Shown: one piece after another, positions 49,069-59,247 of the stretch
Position numbering within the stretch: position 1 is the first letter of the stretch
Layout: every line of letters starts with the position of its first letter
Assembly: GCF_019357495.1 (NCBI RefSeq)
Contig: NZ_CP079110.1
Location: 868,001 to 932,000, forward strand
Length of the DNA: 64,000 bases
Direction of reading: 5' to 3'
From: Nosocomiicoccus ampullae
GTDB taxonomy: Bacteria > Bacillota > Bacilli > Staphylococcales > Salinicoccaceae
The notes under the pieces: generated by a model
What the model was told of the DNA's origin: nothing
The model's input: the letters and a program-made list of their open reading frames with translations, nothing else
Databases searched by the model: none
Program-made: the position numbers and the translations under genes

Positions 49069-49833
49069 TTATTCTACTTCGTGATCACTACCAAAGAATG
49101 ATTTAAACATATGGAATGTTGTCTCTCTTTGCATAGAAGCGATTGAAGTTGTTAATGGAATACCTTTAGGACAAGCTTTTACACAGTTTTGTGCCATACC
49201 ACATTCTGATACTCCACCTTTACCCATAAGGGCATCTAATCTTTCGTCTTTATTCATACGACCTGTTGGATGTAAGTTAAATAAACGAACTTGTGAAATT
49301 GGTGCTGCACCAATAAAGTCAGACTTATCATTAACGTTTGGACATACTTCTAAACATACACCACACGTCATACATTTAGATAATTCATAAGCAGCTTGAC
49401 GTTGTTTTTCAGGCATACGAGGTCCTGCACCTAAGTCATATGTACCGTCGATTGGTACCCAAGCTTTCACACGTTTTAAGCTATCAAACATACGTGAGCG
49501 GTCTACTTGTAAGTCTCTTACAATTGGGAATGTGCTCATCGGTTCTAACGTGATTGGTTGAGTATACTGATCGATTAATGCTGTACATGATTGACGCGCA
49601 TTACCGTTTATGACCATTGAACACGCACCACATACTTCTTCAAGACAACTCATGTCCCAAGTAACAGGTGTTGTTTTTTCTCCTTTAGCATTTACTGGAT
49701 TTCTTTGAATCTCCATAAGCGCACTGATGACGTTCATATTCGGTCTGTAAGGAATTTCAAAGTCTTCCCAGTAACTTTGTGATTCTGGGTTTTCTTGGCG
49801 TTTTATTTTTAATTTAATTGTTTCTTTTGCCAT
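49069..49833 (-). CDS. sdhB: Succinate dehydrogenase iron-sulphur subunit
   Basis: Carries electrons from the flavin of SdhA to the membrane quinone. It has 254 residues. The 2Fe-2S ligands are in CLEEVCGACSMVING with a fourth cysteine in ARQSC; the 4Fe-4S and 3Fe-4S ligands are in CMTCGVCLEVCPN and CGMAQNCVKACPKG. AAGGAG precedes the ATG. It is last in the sdhC-A-B operon, as in Bacillus and Staphylococcus. Confidence 0.96.
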   Translation of the reverse strand: MAKETIKLKIKRQENPESQSYWEDFEIPYRPNMNVISALMEIQRNPVNAKGEKTTPVTWDMSCLEEVCGACSMVINGNARQSCTALIDQYTQPITLEPMSTFPIVRDLQVDRSRMFDSLKRVKAWVPIDGTYDLGAGPRMPEKQRQAAYELSKCMTCGVCLEVCPNVNDKSDFIGAAPISQVRLFNLHPTGRMNKDERLDALMGKGGVSECGMAQNCVKACPKGIPLTTSIASMQRETTFHMFKSFFGSDHEVE

Positions 49834-49853
49834 TAATAAATACTCCTTTCAGA

Positions 49854-51599
49854 TTACTTCGTATAGTCACGTACGCGTGGTTCGATTAAACTAACATCTA
49901 CATCTTCATACTCAAAACGAGGGGCTTCTGTAGGTCCTTCATAGTGAGCTTTCGTAGTTTTTAGCCACTCTTCGTCGTTACGGTCAGGGAATTCTGGTTT
50001 GTAGTGTGCACCACGTGATTCGTTACGGTTTAATGCACCGATTGTGATTACACGCGCTAACACGAGCATGTTCCATAATTGTCGAGTGAAGAACGCTGCT
50101 TGGTTGCTCCACTGTTTTGTATCGTCCATGTTGATATTATGATATCTTTCCATGAGTTTAACGATTTCTTTATCAGTTTCTACTAATTTTTCATTTTCAC
50201 GTACAACTGTTACGTTGTGTGTCATTAACTCACCAAGTTCACGGTGTAGTTGATATGCGTTCTCTTCACCTTTCATATTTAAGATATTGTGCCAACGATC
50301 TTCTTCGTGCTTAACTGCCTCGTCGTAGATAGAAGCGTCAACATCTTCATATGTTTTTTCTAAAGAGTTTACATATTCAATAGCATTTGGTCCTGCGACC
50401 ATACCACCGTAGATTGCTGATAGTAATGAGTTTGCACCTAGTCTGTTTGCACCGTGTTGTGAATAATCACACTCACCTGCAGCAAATAGTCCAGGAATAT
50501 TTGTCATTTGATCGTAATCTACGTATAATCCACCCATTGAATAGTGAACTGCTGGGAAGATCTTCATCGGAACTTTACGTGGGTCATCCCCAGTAAATTT
50601 CTCGTAAATTTCAATAATTCCACCTAATTTAACATCTAACTCATGTGGATCTTTGTGAGATAAATCAAGGTAAACCATGTTTTCACCGTTAATACCTAAT
50701 TTTTGATTCACACATACATCGAAGATTTCACGAGTTGCGATGTCACGCGGTACTAAGTTACCATAGTTTGGATATTTTTCCTCTAAGAAATACCAAGGTT
50801 TACCGTCTTTATATGTCCAAATACGTCCACCTTCACCACGTGCAGATTCACTCATAAGACGTAGCTTGTCGTCCCCAGGAATTGCTGTTGGGTGAATTTG
50901 GATAAATTCACCGTTCGCGTAAATTGCACCTTGTTGATAAACGATTGATGCTGCTGAACCTGTATTGATCATTGAGTTTGTAGACTTACCAAAGATGATA
51001 CCAGGTCCACCAGTTGCCATAATTACAGCGTCTCCACCAAATGATTTAATTTCACCTGATTTAATATTTTGAGCTGTAATTCCTCTCGCACGTCCTTCAG
51101 AATCTTTAACAATTCCTAGGAATTCCCATCCTTCAAATTTATTAACTAAACCTTCAACTTCAAACTTTCTTACTTGCTCATCAAGTGCGTACAGTAATTG
51201 TTGACCAGTCGTTGCACCAGCAAATGCAGTACGGTGATAAAGTGTTCCACCGAAACGACGGAAGTCAAGTAAACCTTCTGGCGTACGACTGAACATAACT
51301 CCCATACGATCAAGTAAGTGAATAATTTTTGGTGCTGCTTCTGTCATAGCTTTTACAGGCGGTTGGTTTGCTAAAAAGTCCCCACCATAAACTGTATCGT
51401 CAAAGTGTTTATATGGTGAGTCACCTTCACCTTTAGTATTGACGGCACCGTTAATTCCACCTTGTGCACATACTGAGTGAGATCGTTTTACTGGAACGAT
51501 TGAAAATAGATCGACCTGTGCACCACTTTCCGCTGCTTTTATCGTTGCCATAAGACCTGCAAGTCCTCCACCGACAACGATAACTTTATTATTTGCCAT
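49854..51599 (-). CDS. sdhA: Succinate dehydrogenase flavoprotein subunit
   Basis: Oxidises succinate to fumarate with covalently bound FAD, on the cytoplasmic side of the membrane. It has 581 residues from the ATG at 51599 (AAAGGAGTG upstream); the longer frame from 51662 overlaps sdhC and is rejected. FAD-binding GGGLAGLMA is near residue 9, the flavinylation histidine is in RSHSVCAQGGING near 41, and the active-site block ESARGEGGRIW and the HPTAIPG motif follow. Complex II of the respiratory chain. Confidence 0.97.
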   Translation of the reverse strand: MANNKVIVVGGGLAGLMATIKAAESGAQVDLFSIVPVKRSHSVCAQGGINGAVNTKGEGDSPYKHFDDTVYGGDFLANQPPVKAMTEAAPKIIHLLDRMGVMFSRTPEGLLDFRRFGGTLYHRTAFAGATTGQQLLYALDEQVRKFEVEGLVNKFEGWEFLGIVKDSEGRARGITAQNIKSGEIKSFGGDAVIMATGGPGIIFGKSTNSMINTGSAASIVYQQGAIYANGEFIQIHPTAIPGDDKLRLMSESARGEGGRIWTYKDGKPWYFLEEKYPNYGNLVPRDIATREIFDVCVNQKLGINGENMVYLDLSHKDPHELDVKLGGIIEIYEKFTGDDPRKVPMKIFPAVHYSMGGLYVDYDQMTNIPGLFAAGECDYSQHGANRLGANSLLSAIYGGMVAGPNAIEYVNSLEKTYEDVDASIYDEAVKHEEDRWHNILNMKGEENAYQLHRELGELMTHNVTVVRENEKLVETDKEIVKLMERYHNINMDDTKQWSNQAAFFTRQLWNMLVLARVITIGALNRNESRGAHYKPEFPDRNDEEWLKTTKAHYEGPTEAPRFEYEDVDVSLIEPRVRDYTK

Positions 51600-51612
51600 T
51601 AATGACACTCCT

Positions 51613-52224
51613 TTAAATAAATGCGAATAATGTTTGAACTCCGATAAATCCAACGATAACAAATACGATAATTGCTACGTAGCTCATCACTTGTTGTGAT
51701 TTAGGAGATTGCGTAATACCCCAAGTAATCATAAATGACCATAATCCGTTCGCAAAGTGGAATACTACTGAAAGTACTCCAATTACGTAAAATACAAACC
51801 AGAATGGATTTTCTAGAATATCAGCCATCATGTCAAAGTTAACTTCTGCACCGAACAATACTTGGAAACGTGTTTGGTACACGTGTATCGCAATGAATAC
51901 AAAAGCAAGAATACCTGTAATTCTTTGGAGTAAGAACATCCAGTTTCTATATGTACCGTAACGTCCGACGTTGTTTTTAGCCGTAAATGCGATGTAAACC
52001 CCATAAATTCCGTGGAATAAAATTGGTAAGTAAATTACAAATGTTTCTAATACTAAAACAAATGGTAAGTTACCCATGACACCAGCCGCTGTGTTGAACG
52101 CTTCTGGTCCTCGTGTCGCAAAGTTGTTAATCACTAAGTGTTGGACTAAGAATACACCTAGTGGTATAACACCAAGCAATGAATGCAATCTTCTCACAAA
52201 ATAGCTCGAATCTTGTTTAGACAC
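51613..52224 (-). CDS. sdhC: Succinate dehydrogenase cytochrome b558 subunit
   Basis: Five-helix membrane anchor that binds di-haem b and passes electrons to menaquinone. It has 203 residues (S. aureus 204) from a GTG at 52224 with AGGGGGG upstream; the ATG at 52251 is not used. Haem-ligand histidines are in RRLHSLLG, VQHLVIN, FHGIYGVY and IAIHVYQTRF, and a fifth histidine in VFHFANG. First gene of sdhC-A-B. Confidence 0.94.
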   Translation of the reverse strand: MSKQDSSYFVRRLHSLLGVIPLGVFLVQHLVINNFATRGPEAFNTAAGVMGNLPFVLVLETFVIYLPILFHGIYGVYIAFTAKNNVGRYGTYRNWMFLLQRITGILAFVFIAIHVYQTRFQVLFGAEVNFDMMADILENPFWFVFYVIGVLSVVFHFANGLWSFMITWGITQSPKSQQVMSYVAIIVFVIVGFIGVQTLFAFI

Positions 52225-52269
52225 TATTGTCCCCCCTAACCAAATTAACAAATCATAGTGTTGCTTATT

Positions 52270-52298
52270 ATTTTACGACTCCTCATTACTTAAATCAA
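52270..52298 (-). promoter_or_regulatory. Promoter of sdhCAB
   Basis: TTGATT (52293-52298) and TAAAAT (52270-52275), minus strand, with a 17-bp spacer, about 45 nt before the sdhC GTG. Confidence 0.7.
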
Positions 52299-52315
52299 GA
52301 TTGATTAAAGCCTTT

Positions 52316-54100
52316 TCACTTATTATTCTGAAGTTTTTCAACGATTCTTTCAGCGACGTTTTCAGGAATTCCAATTCTTTTAAAGTCTTCAACTGATTTA
52401 GTTTTTATATTTTCAACAGATCCAAATGCTCGTAATATCGATTGTTTACGTTTTGGTCCTAAACCTTCAATATCATCTAGCGCTGAGCGAAATGCTGATT
52501 TCTTACGCGTATTTCTATGAAATGATATCGCAAACCTATGGACTTCATCTTGTATTCTTTGGAGTAAATAAAATGTTTGTGAGTTTTTCTTAAGGGGAAC
52601 AATTTCAGCATTATCACCATACAATAATTCTGCTGTATTATGCTTATCGTCTTTTTTAACTCCTGCTACGGGGATAAAAACTCCCAGTTCATCTTTTAAA
52701 ATACTTTTTGCAGCATTCATTTGACCAATTCCACCATCGACAATAATAAGATCTGGAAGCGGAGAGCCTTCACGTAATACACGGCTATAACGACGTCTGA
52801 TGACTTCTCGCATCGATTCATAGTCGTCCGGTCCTTCGACAGTTTTAATTTTATATTTTCGGTATGATTTTTTATCTGGTTTACCATCAATAAATGTGAC
52901 CATCGCACTAACGGGATCTGCACCTTGAATATTCGAGTTATCAAACGCTTCGATATGTCTTGGTGCTTCGATGTTTAATACGTCACCGAGCGTATCAATT
53001 GCCTCAACCGTTCGCGCTTCGTCTCTAGCAATAATTTCAAAGCGGTTTTTAATTGCAATTTCAGCATTTTTATTAGCAAGATCTACCATTTCTCGTTTAC
53101 TCCCGCGTTTTGGTGTGATAACTTTCATCGGTAGCGCTTCTTTTAAGATTGACGGGTTAATTGCTACTGGTAAATGAACTTCTTTTGGCTTCAAGTTAGA
53201 ATCTAACTCATAAAACTGATATACAAAACGGTTAAATTCTTCTTCGACGGTGTCATTCATCGCAAACATTTCTGCTTTTTTCTCAATCAATTTACCATTC
53301 CGTACAAGTAAAACACTAATGGACATCCAGCCATTATAAGTAAAATAGCCAAATGAGTCTCGAGCTGTCATATCGCTTGTTAACATATTTTGTTTTTCCA
53401 TCGTTGCATTTATATGATGAATTAAATCACGGTATTCTTTGGCACGCTCAAACTCTAACTCTTCAGCTGCTTTATTCATTTTATTCGTTAATTCATCAAC
53501 GACAGATTTCGTATCACCGCTTAAAAAGTTCGTAATTCCTTGAATCATTTCTTGATTTTGTTTTTGAGTGACCTCGTACACACAGGGCCCTAAGCATTGA
53601 CCAATATGATAATAAAGACATAAACGGTCTGGCATTGTATCACATTTTCTTAACGGATAAATACGGTCAAGAAGACGTTTTGTCTCGTGAGCACTATATG
53701 CGTTTGGATAAGGTCCAAAATATGTTCCATTACTTGGCTTAACAGTACGTGTCACAAGTAATCTCGGATGCTTTTCTTTTGTAATTTTTATAAACGGATA
53801 GCTTTTATCGTCCTTTAAAAGGATGTTATACCTTGGCTGATGTTTTTTAATGAGTGTATTTTCAAGTAATAGTGACTCAACTTCAGAGTCAGTAACAACA
53901 AAATCAAAATCGACGATATCACTTACAAGTCTCATCGTTTTTTCATCGTGAGCACCGGTAAAATATGATCTTACTCGATTTCTTAAATTTTTAGCTTTAC
54001 CGACATATATAATTACATCGTTTTTATTTTTCATTAAATAACAACCAGGTTCTTTTGGTAAAACCGAAAGTTTTAGTCGTAATTGTGAGTTGTCTGTCAT
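52316..54100 (-). CDS. uvrC: Excinuclease ABC subunit C
   Basis: Makes both incisions in nucleotide excision repair. It has 594 residues. The GIY-YIG domain is at the N-terminus ([21 protein letters not shown] near residues 18-39, with GKAKNLRNR), the UVR motif near 200-235 ([22 protein letters not shown]), the RNase H-like domain with [14 protein letters not shown] [10 protein letters not shown] near 385, and two HhH motifs at the C-terminus ([27 protein letters not shown]). GAGGGATG precedes the ATG. It lies after trxA with a terminator between them. Confidence 0.97.
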   Translation of the reverse strand: MTDNSQLRLKLSVLPKEPGCYLMKNKNDVIIYVGKAKNLRNRVRSYFTGAHDEKTMRLVSDIVDFDFVVTDSEVESLLLENTLIKKHQPRYNILLKDDKSYPFIKITKEKHPRLLVTRTVKPSNGTYFGPYPNAYSAHETKRLLDRIYPLRKCDTMPDRLCLYYHIGQCLGPCVYEVTQKQNQEMIQGITNFLSGDTKSVVDELTNKMNKAAEELEFERAKEYRDLIHHINATMEKQNMLTSDMTARDSFGYFTYNGWMSISVLLVRNGKLIEKKAEMFAMNDTVEEEFNRFVYQFYELDSNLKPKEVHLPVAINPSILKEALPMKVITPKRGSKREMVDLANKNAEIAIKNRFEIIARDEARTVEAIDTLGDVLNIEAPRHIEAFDNSNIQGADPVSAMVTFIDGKPDKKSYRKYKIKTVEGPDDYESMREVIRRRYSRVLREGSPLPDLIIVDGGIGQMNAAKSILKDELGVFIPVAGVKKDDKHNTAELLYGDNAEIVPLKKNSQTFYLLQRIQDEVHRFAISFHRNTRKKSAFRSALDDIEGLGPKRKQSILRAFGSVENIKTKSVEDFKRIGIPENVAERIVEKLQNNK

Positions 54101-54121
54101 ACATCATCCCTCAATTGATAT

Positions 54122-54144
54122 AAAAAAAGCCGCTGATGCGGCTT
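54122..54144 (-). terminator. Terminator of trxA
   Basis: A 7-bp GC-rich stem AAGCCGC/GCGGCTT with a 4-nt loop, then seven T on the minus strand. Confidence 0.88.
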
Positions 54145-54153
54145 AAAAATTTA

Positions 54154-54468
54154 TTAGATATGTTTTTCGATTAAAGAAACAAGTTGTTCTTTCGGTTGGA
54201 AACCTACAACTTTGTCAACTTCTTCTCCGTCTTTCATTAAGATAAGTGTTGGAATTGACATTACACCATAGTCAGCAGCTGTTGCTTGGTTTTCGTCAAC
54301 GTTAACTTTAACGATGTCCGCTTTACCTTCAACCTCAGTTGCTACTTCTTCTAATACAGGTGCAATCATTTTACAAGGTCCACACCATGGTGCCCAAAAG
54401 TCAACAAGTTTTACACCTTCACTAATTGTTTCTTTAAATTCTGCATCATTTGCTTCAATAATTGCCAT
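54154..54468 (-). CDS. trxA: Thioredoxin
   Basis: General disulphide reductant of the cytoplasm. It has 104 residues with the active site FWAPWCGPCKM near residue 28, the cis-proline in MSIPTLILMKDG near 75 and the usual Trx fold length. GGAGG precedes the ATG and an extended -10 (TGTTATAAT; TATAAT at 54501-54506) lies upstream. It is monocistronic, between mutS2 and uvrC as in staphylococci. Confidence 0.97.
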   Translation of the reverse strand: MAIIEANDAEFKETISEGVKLVDFWAPWCGPCKMIAPVLEEVATEVEGKADIVKVNVDENQATAADYGVMSIPTLILMKDGEEVDKVVGFQPKEQLVSLIEKHI

Positions 54469-54543
54469 TTTGATTTGCCTCCAAATTTTATTGTTCTTTT
54501 ATTATAACAGGTTTTATTATATAGAAAAATATTATGCTTATAC

Positions 54544-54651
54544 TTATTGGAAGACCGTTAAATATAAAATTCCAGATATAAACATGATAATTGCAAAAGC
54601 AATTAATACTTTCGCTAGTTTATACATATCAAAGTTATCTATTTTAAACAC
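54544..54651 (-). CDS. Possible 35-residue single-helix membrane protein
   Basis: A short frame starting at a GTG at 54651, which begins right after the mutS2 stop (TAG-GTG), so it would be read by terminating or re-initiating ribosomes. It encodes MFKIDNFDMYKLAK and then one hydrophobic helix (about residues 14-34, LAKVLIAFAIIMFISGILYLTVF, seen here as a run of I, F and L). An internal ATG at 54627 is an alternative start. No strong ribosome binding site and no known family. The hydrophobic profile and tight spacing make it plausible, not proven. Confidence 0.45.
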   Translation of the reverse strand: MFKIDNFDMYKLAKVLIAFAIIMFISGILYLTVFQ

Positions 54652-56973
54652 CTACTTCATTGTAACAATGGTTACACCAAATCCGCCCTCATTTGGCATC
54701 CCTTGTCTAAATGATTTTACTTTACTATGCTTTTTTAGCGTTTTCTCTACCGCTTCTTTTAAAGCTCCGGTTCCTTTACCATGAATAATTTCTACTTCAT
54801 TTAAATTCGATAAAACAACTTGGTCTAAATATCTGTCTAAACGTATCACAGCGTCTTCATATCTCTCACCACGTAAATCTAAACTCGATGAAACACTTTG
54901 ACTTCTGACACGTCTAGAGACCACCGGTTTTTGCTTTTTCTCTTTACGTTTCTTTAACTCATTACGTGGGACTTTCATTTTTATAATACCCATTTGCACA
55001 GAGATTTCGTCACCTTCAATATCGATGACTTCACCTTTTTGACCGTATGATAGTACATCAACAGAATCTCCAATTTCTAATGTTGACGTATCGTCAGATT
55101 TTACGTCTTTTTTAATATCTTTTTCGTAATAACTATCTGTTAATTCTTTTTTAGCGTCAATGAGTTTATGTGACTCGATATGGTCGACACCGAGTTCTTT
55201 CATTAATTCTAATTCCTCAATGATGCGAGATGCTTTATCTTCTGATGCTTTAATAATACGATTTGCTTTTTCTTCAGCCGCTTCAACTAGGCGTTCTTTT
55301 TGATTTTCATAATCTTTTAAGTAACTATTTAACTCTTTATATAATGCTTTAGTATTTTCGAGTAACTCGTGCGTTTGTCTTTCATTTTCTCTCGCTTCTT
55401 TCGTATGAGATTCTAGCGATGATATCATCTCATTAATTTCATAATTATCTCTACCAGACAGTTCTTCCGCTCGTCTAATTACAGACTCTTCCAAGCCAAG
55501 TTTTTCAGAGATTTTAAACGCGTTAGACTTACCTGGTATCCCCATCATCAGTCTATATGTTGGAGATAACGTATCGACGTCAAATTCCATAGAAGCATTT
55601 ATAACGTCATCACGGCTATATGAAAATGATTTAAGCTCTTTATAGTGAGTCGTTGCGATTGTACGTATATTTTGGTTTAACAAGAATTCTAATATACTAA
55701 TCGCAAGAGCTGCACCTTCTTCAGGATCTGTGCCTGCACCTAACTCATCTAGTATGACTAAACTATCTTTTGTCGCGACGTTTAATATATGACTAATATT
55801 TGTTAAATGACTAGAGAATGTCGAGAGTGACTGTTCAATCGATTGCTCGTCTCCAATATCTGCATAGACGTTATCAAATATCGGCAGTCTTGATCCGTCC
55901 ATAGCTGGAATTGGAATACCACTTTGTGCCATTAAGACACATAAACCAATAGTTTTAATTGTCACTGTTTTACCACCGGTATTCGGTCCAGTAATAATAA
56001 CAGATAAGTCATCGATAAATACATCATTTTTAACAACTTCATCGATATCGATTAGCGGGTGATACGCTTGTGATAGATGAAAATCTATATCTCTATCGAC
56101 TCTTGGTATTGTCCCTTTAATCGAATTACCGTATTTTGCTTTTGCGTGAATTAAATCGAGAGTGTGTAGTATATCGTCAATACGTAATAATTCTTCTCCT
56201 TCAGCAACGGCACGGTTTGTCAGTTCTGCTAGAATCTTTTCAACTTCTACGTTTTCTTTCTCTCTTAATCTAGAAATCTTATTTGATAATTCGACAATTG
56301 CCATCGGTTCGATATACACCGTTTGTCCAGTCGCACTCACGTCATGGACAATCCCTTTGACTGAACTTTGTGAGTCTGCTTTAACAGGTAATACGTATCT
56401 GTTATTTCTCATCGTAATAATTGAATCACTTAAATGTTTACTCGAACGTCTTAAAATATCGTTTAGTCTCGTACGAATCGAACTTTCTTCACGATTTATT
56501 TGTCGTCTAATTTTTAACAACTCGTTAGATGCGTGATCGAGTACACCATTTTCGTCTACTGTACTATTAATTTCTTTATAGAGTGCTTTATCTTCAGGAA
56601 GTTCGTTTGTATATACTTCAATCGATGAAAGTTCTATGTCATCTTCTTTAAATGCTTCAACCGTATCAATCAGCATATCTTTACGATTTAACATACCTTT
56701 AATTTTTAGAAATTCGCTAACTGTTAATACGCTACCGATTTGTGCACGCTTAACGAATCCTTTAATATCCGTAATGCCTGCCATCTCTAAATGTTGGTGT
56801 CTAAGAATCGTTAAAATATCATCTGTTTCGCTTAAATTTCTTTTAACGACTTCAGGTGATGTTTCAAATAAATCGACAGATATTTTACTTTTTGTCTTAT
56901 CACTCACTGCATAGTCTTTCACACGCTCGAGTATTTTATTATATTCTAGTGCGCGAATTGAACGCTTATTCAT
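54652..56973 (-). CDS. mutS2: MutS2 family ATPase/endonuclease
   Basis: MutS-like protein linked to recombination control and, in Bacillus, rescue of collided ribosomes. It has 773 residues (usual 780-790). The ATPase domain carries GPNTGGKTVTIKTIG near residue 328, DELGAGTDPEEGAALA near 408 and TTHYKELK; a long coiled-coil segment follows (about 510-600), then a KOW-like part and the C-terminal Smr domain (DLRGERYEDAV near 692, IIHGKGTGALK near 724). It follows polX after 6 nt, forming the order zapA-cvpA-polX-mutS2. Confidence 0.95.
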   Translation of the reverse strand: MNKRSIRALEYNKILERVKDYAVSDKTKSKISVDLFETSPEVVKRNLSETDDILTILRHQHLEMAGITDIKGFVKRAQIGSVLTVSEFLKIKGMLNRKDMLIDTVEAFKEDDIELSSIEVYTNELPEDKALYKEINSTVDENGVLDHASNELLKIRRQINREESSIRTRLNDILRRSSKHLSDSIITMRNNRYVLPVKADSQSSVKGIVHDVSATGQTVYIEPMAIVELSNKISRLREKENVEVEKILAELTNRAVAEGEELLRIDDILHTLDLIHAKAKYGNSIKGTIPRVDRDIDFHLSQAYHPLIDIDEVVKNDVFIDDLSVIITGPNTGGKTVTIKTIGLCVLMAQSGIPIPAMDGSRLPIFDNVYADIGDEQSIEQSLSTFSSHLTNISHILNVATKDSLVILDELGAGTDPEEGAALAISILEFLLNQNIRTIATTHYKELKSFSYSRDDVINASMEFDVDTLSPTYRLMMGIPGKSNAFKISEKLGLEESVIRRAEELSGRDNYEINEMISSLESHTKEARENERQTHELLENTKALYKELNSYLKDYENQKERLVEAAEEKANRIIKASEDKASRIIEELELMKELGVDHIESHKLIDAKKELTDSYYEKDIKKDVKSDDTSTLEIGDSVDVLSYGQKGEVIDIEGDEISVQMGIIKMKVPRNELKKRKEKKQKPVVSRRVRSQSVSSSLDLRGERYEDAVIRLDRYLDQVVLSNLNEVEIIHGKGTGALKEAVEKTLKKHSKVKSFRQGMPNEGGFGVTIVTMK

Positions 56974-56979
56974 AAATTA

Positions 56980-58671
56980 TCACTTACCATCTTCTATAAA
57001 TTGTTTAAACTCTTTTCTAGTTTTTGTATTTAATACTTGTGCTTTATTGATTAGACCTTTTTGTAGTGTCGCGATACCATACTTCATAAATTCTAAATGA
57101 TCTATGTGGTGGGCATCTGTATTTACTGTTAACATTACGTCTTTACCGTAAATAACGTCACTTGATAAGTCTAAACGCTGCGGATTTGCATTAACTTCTA
57201 ATATTGTATTTGTCTCTTTTGCGAGTTTAAGTAAAGCTTCGATGTCTACTTTGTATCCCTCACGTCGACCAATTAATCGGCCTGTTGGATGTGCAATATG
57301 TCTGACATACGGATTTTCCATCGCTGATTTTAAACGATGCATAATTTCTTCAGCCGTTTGATTAAAGTTTGAATGGATACTCGCGATAACGTAATCTAAC
57401 TCTTTAAGTATATCATCAGAGTAATCTAGAGTACCATCGGCTAAAATATCCATTTCTGTCCCTGCATATACATCGATTTCATTATATTCATCATTAATTT
57501 TACGAATTTCTTCAATTTGTTTTAGCAATCTCTCGTCACTTAAGCCATTAGCAACGGATAGATTTTTTGAGTGATCAGTAATCACTATATACTCATATCC
57601 ACGTTCAATACATGCTTCAACCATTTCTCGAATATTATATGCACCATCACTATATGTCGTATGCATATGGATGTCGCCTTTAATATCGTCAAGTGTGACA
57701 ATATTACTTATATCTATATCAATTTCACTGCCATTTTCACGCATTGCTGGTGGGTAAAATGGTAAATCAAAATGATTATAAAATTCCGCTTCACTTTTGA
57801 ACGTGATAACTTCTCCGTCATGTTCAACACCGTACTCGTTAATTTTTTCATTTCTTTCTTTAGCAATCTGACGCAGCCTTACGTTATGTTCTTTACTTCC
57901 AGTAAAGTGTTGAAGTGTTGAATAATACTCATCACCACTTACTAAACGAAAATCGACTTGAATCTTTGTGAGTCCTTCTTCGTACATAATAGACGTTTTC
58001 TTTTCACCTTTAGCAATAAATGACTTAAAAAAACTAGCGGTTTCAATATCTTTTATAAACTGCTCTGCCTCATTTGTTTTAACAATAAAGTCAATATCTC
58101 CACTCGTTTCGGCTAAACGTCTTGCACTCCCAGCAATGTCGAACGTTTCAATATAATCTAGATTATTTAAAAATTCTTCAATTGTTTCACTAATATGAAT
58201 TACAGTATTAATTGGGTAACGTTTAACATCACTTAACTCTAGTAAACCATTTAATATATTTTCTTCAGTTTTCTTACCAAAACCAGGTAACTTTTGAAGT
58301 TTACCTTCACGTAAAAAATTTTCTAATTCGTCTAACGTACTGATTCCAGTGGTTTTATATATCTTTGCTACTCTTTTCGCGCCGAGTCCAGGTATTTTTG
58401 TCATATAGGTGAGTCCAACGGGTGTTTCTTCTTTTAACTCATTTAAAAGGCTACTTTCCCCTGCTTCTATATATTCCTCAATTACTTCTCTCGTTCCTTT
58501 ACCGATTCCTTTAATATCAGAAAAACTTTCAATTTCTGATAACGAACGCTGATCTCTTTCTAGTGCCGCTGCTGCTTTTCTATAGGCAGAAACTCTAAAT
58601 CCGTTTTCTAAATTTAATTCTAAATATGTAGCGATATCTTCGAGTAGTCGGATAATGTCCTTTTTCGTCAT
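56980..58671 (-). CDS. polX: DNA polymerase/3'-5' exonuclease PolX
   Basis: Family X gap-filling polymerase fused to a PHP phosphoesterase, used in base excision repair. It has 563 residues from the ATG at 58671 (GGAGG eight bases upstream; an ATG at 58686 precedes that site). HhH motifs at about residues 55 (DIKGIGKGTREVI) and 90-130 (IPGLGAKRVAK, LPGFGKKTEENIL), the polymerase palm with AGSARRLAETSGDIDFIV near 185, and a C-terminal PHP domain (GDIHMHTTYSDG near 337, VITDHSKN, then HPTGRLIG and NTDAHH) are all present. Confidence 0.94.
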   Translation of the reverse strand: MTKKDIIRLLEDIATYLELNLENGFRVSAYRKAAAALERDQRSLSEIESFSDIKGIGKGTREVIEEYIEAGESSLLNELKEETPVGLTYMTKIPGLGAKRVAKIYKTTGISTLDELENFLREGKLQKLPGFGKKTEENILNGLLELSDVKRYPINTVIHISETIEEFLNNLDYIETFDIAGSARRLAETSGDIDFIVKTNEAEQFIKDIETASFFKSFIAKGEKKTSIMYEEGLTKIQVDFRLVSGDEYYSTLQHFTGSKEHNVRLRQIAKERNEKINEYGVEHDGEVITFKSEAEFYNHFDLPFYPPAMRENGSEIDIDISNIVTLDDIKGDIHMHTTYSDGAYNIREMVEACIERGYEYIVITDHSKNLSVANGLSDERLLKQIEEIRKINDEYNEIDVYAGTEMDILADGTLDYSDDILKELDYVIASIHSNFNQTAEEIMHRLKSAMENPYVRHIAHPTGRLIGRREGYKVDIEALLKLAKETNTILEVNANPQRLDLSSDVIYGKDVMLTVNTDAHHIDHLEFMKYGIATLQKGLINKAQVLNTKTRKEFKQFIEDGK

Positions 58672-58686
58672 AACTTTTTCCTCCAT

Positions 58687-58712
58687 AAAAAATAGGGCCT
58701 TCTGGCCCTATT
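58687..58712 (-). terminator. Terminator between cvpA and polX
   Basis: A 9-bp stem AATAGGGCC/GGCCCTATT with a 4-nt loop and six T on the minus strand, ending where the polX binding site begins. It may reduce read-through into polX-mutS2. Confidence 0.85.
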
Positions 58713-58716
58713 TAAA

Positions 58717-59244
58717 TTATATTTGTGACCAGTCTTTTAACTTGTCAGAAATAATTAGCGTATGATCCATTATAAACGTTGCTAGTTGAGAATTTGAGAT
58801 TTCTTCTTGTAAACCGGTAGACGGTACTGTTGCTAAAAAGAACATAATAACTGCGAGTACATAAACACATTCAATTACTCCAATAATCGTACCGATAATT
58901 TTACTACGCTTTCTCTCAAATATAATTTGATTGACAAAGTCAAATACGCTAACGATGATTTGAATAATTAATTTAGAGACGATAAAAATGAATAAAAAAG
59001 CAGACATATAGTAATATGCTTGTTCTAAATCTTGAATAGTTGGTAAAACGACATTCTCTACTTCAGATACACTCGACGGATATGGCATGATTAATTCTAG
59101 TTTATTTCCGAGCGTTTCATAGTTCAGTCTTGCGATTACCAATGCTGATACTGTGCCAAGAAAGTGTAATAACTGTAATAATCCGCCACGTCTAAAACCG
59201 ACGATTCCACTTAGGATAATAAGTATTAATATAAGTAGTGTCAT
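58717..59244 (-). CDS. CvpA family membrane protein
   Basis: A 175-residue protein with four hydrophobic segments (about residues 1-18, 24-44, 75-105 and 118-140) and the CvpA pattern GFRRGGLLQLLHFLGT after the first helix. CvpA relatives are tied to envelope homeostasis and colicin V production in enterobacteria; the role in Firmicutes is unclear. It follows zapA by 3 nt, with AAAGGAG upstream, an order shared by bacilli. Confidence 0.88.
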   Translation of the reverse strand: MTLLILILIILSGIVGFRRGGLLQLLHFLGTVSALVIARLNYETLGNKLELIMPYPSSVSEVENVVLPTIQDLEQAYYYMSAFLFIFIVSKLIIQIIVSVFDFVNQIIFERKRSKIIGTIIGVIECVYVLAVIMFFLATVPSTGLQEEISNSQLATFIMDHTLIISDKLKDWSQI

Positions 59245-59247
59245 AGA

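Noticed and set aside
54314..54784. A 156-codon plus-strand frame over trxA and the end of mutS2
   Set aside because: It is antisense to two clear genes, has no binding site and reads as low-complexity shadow.
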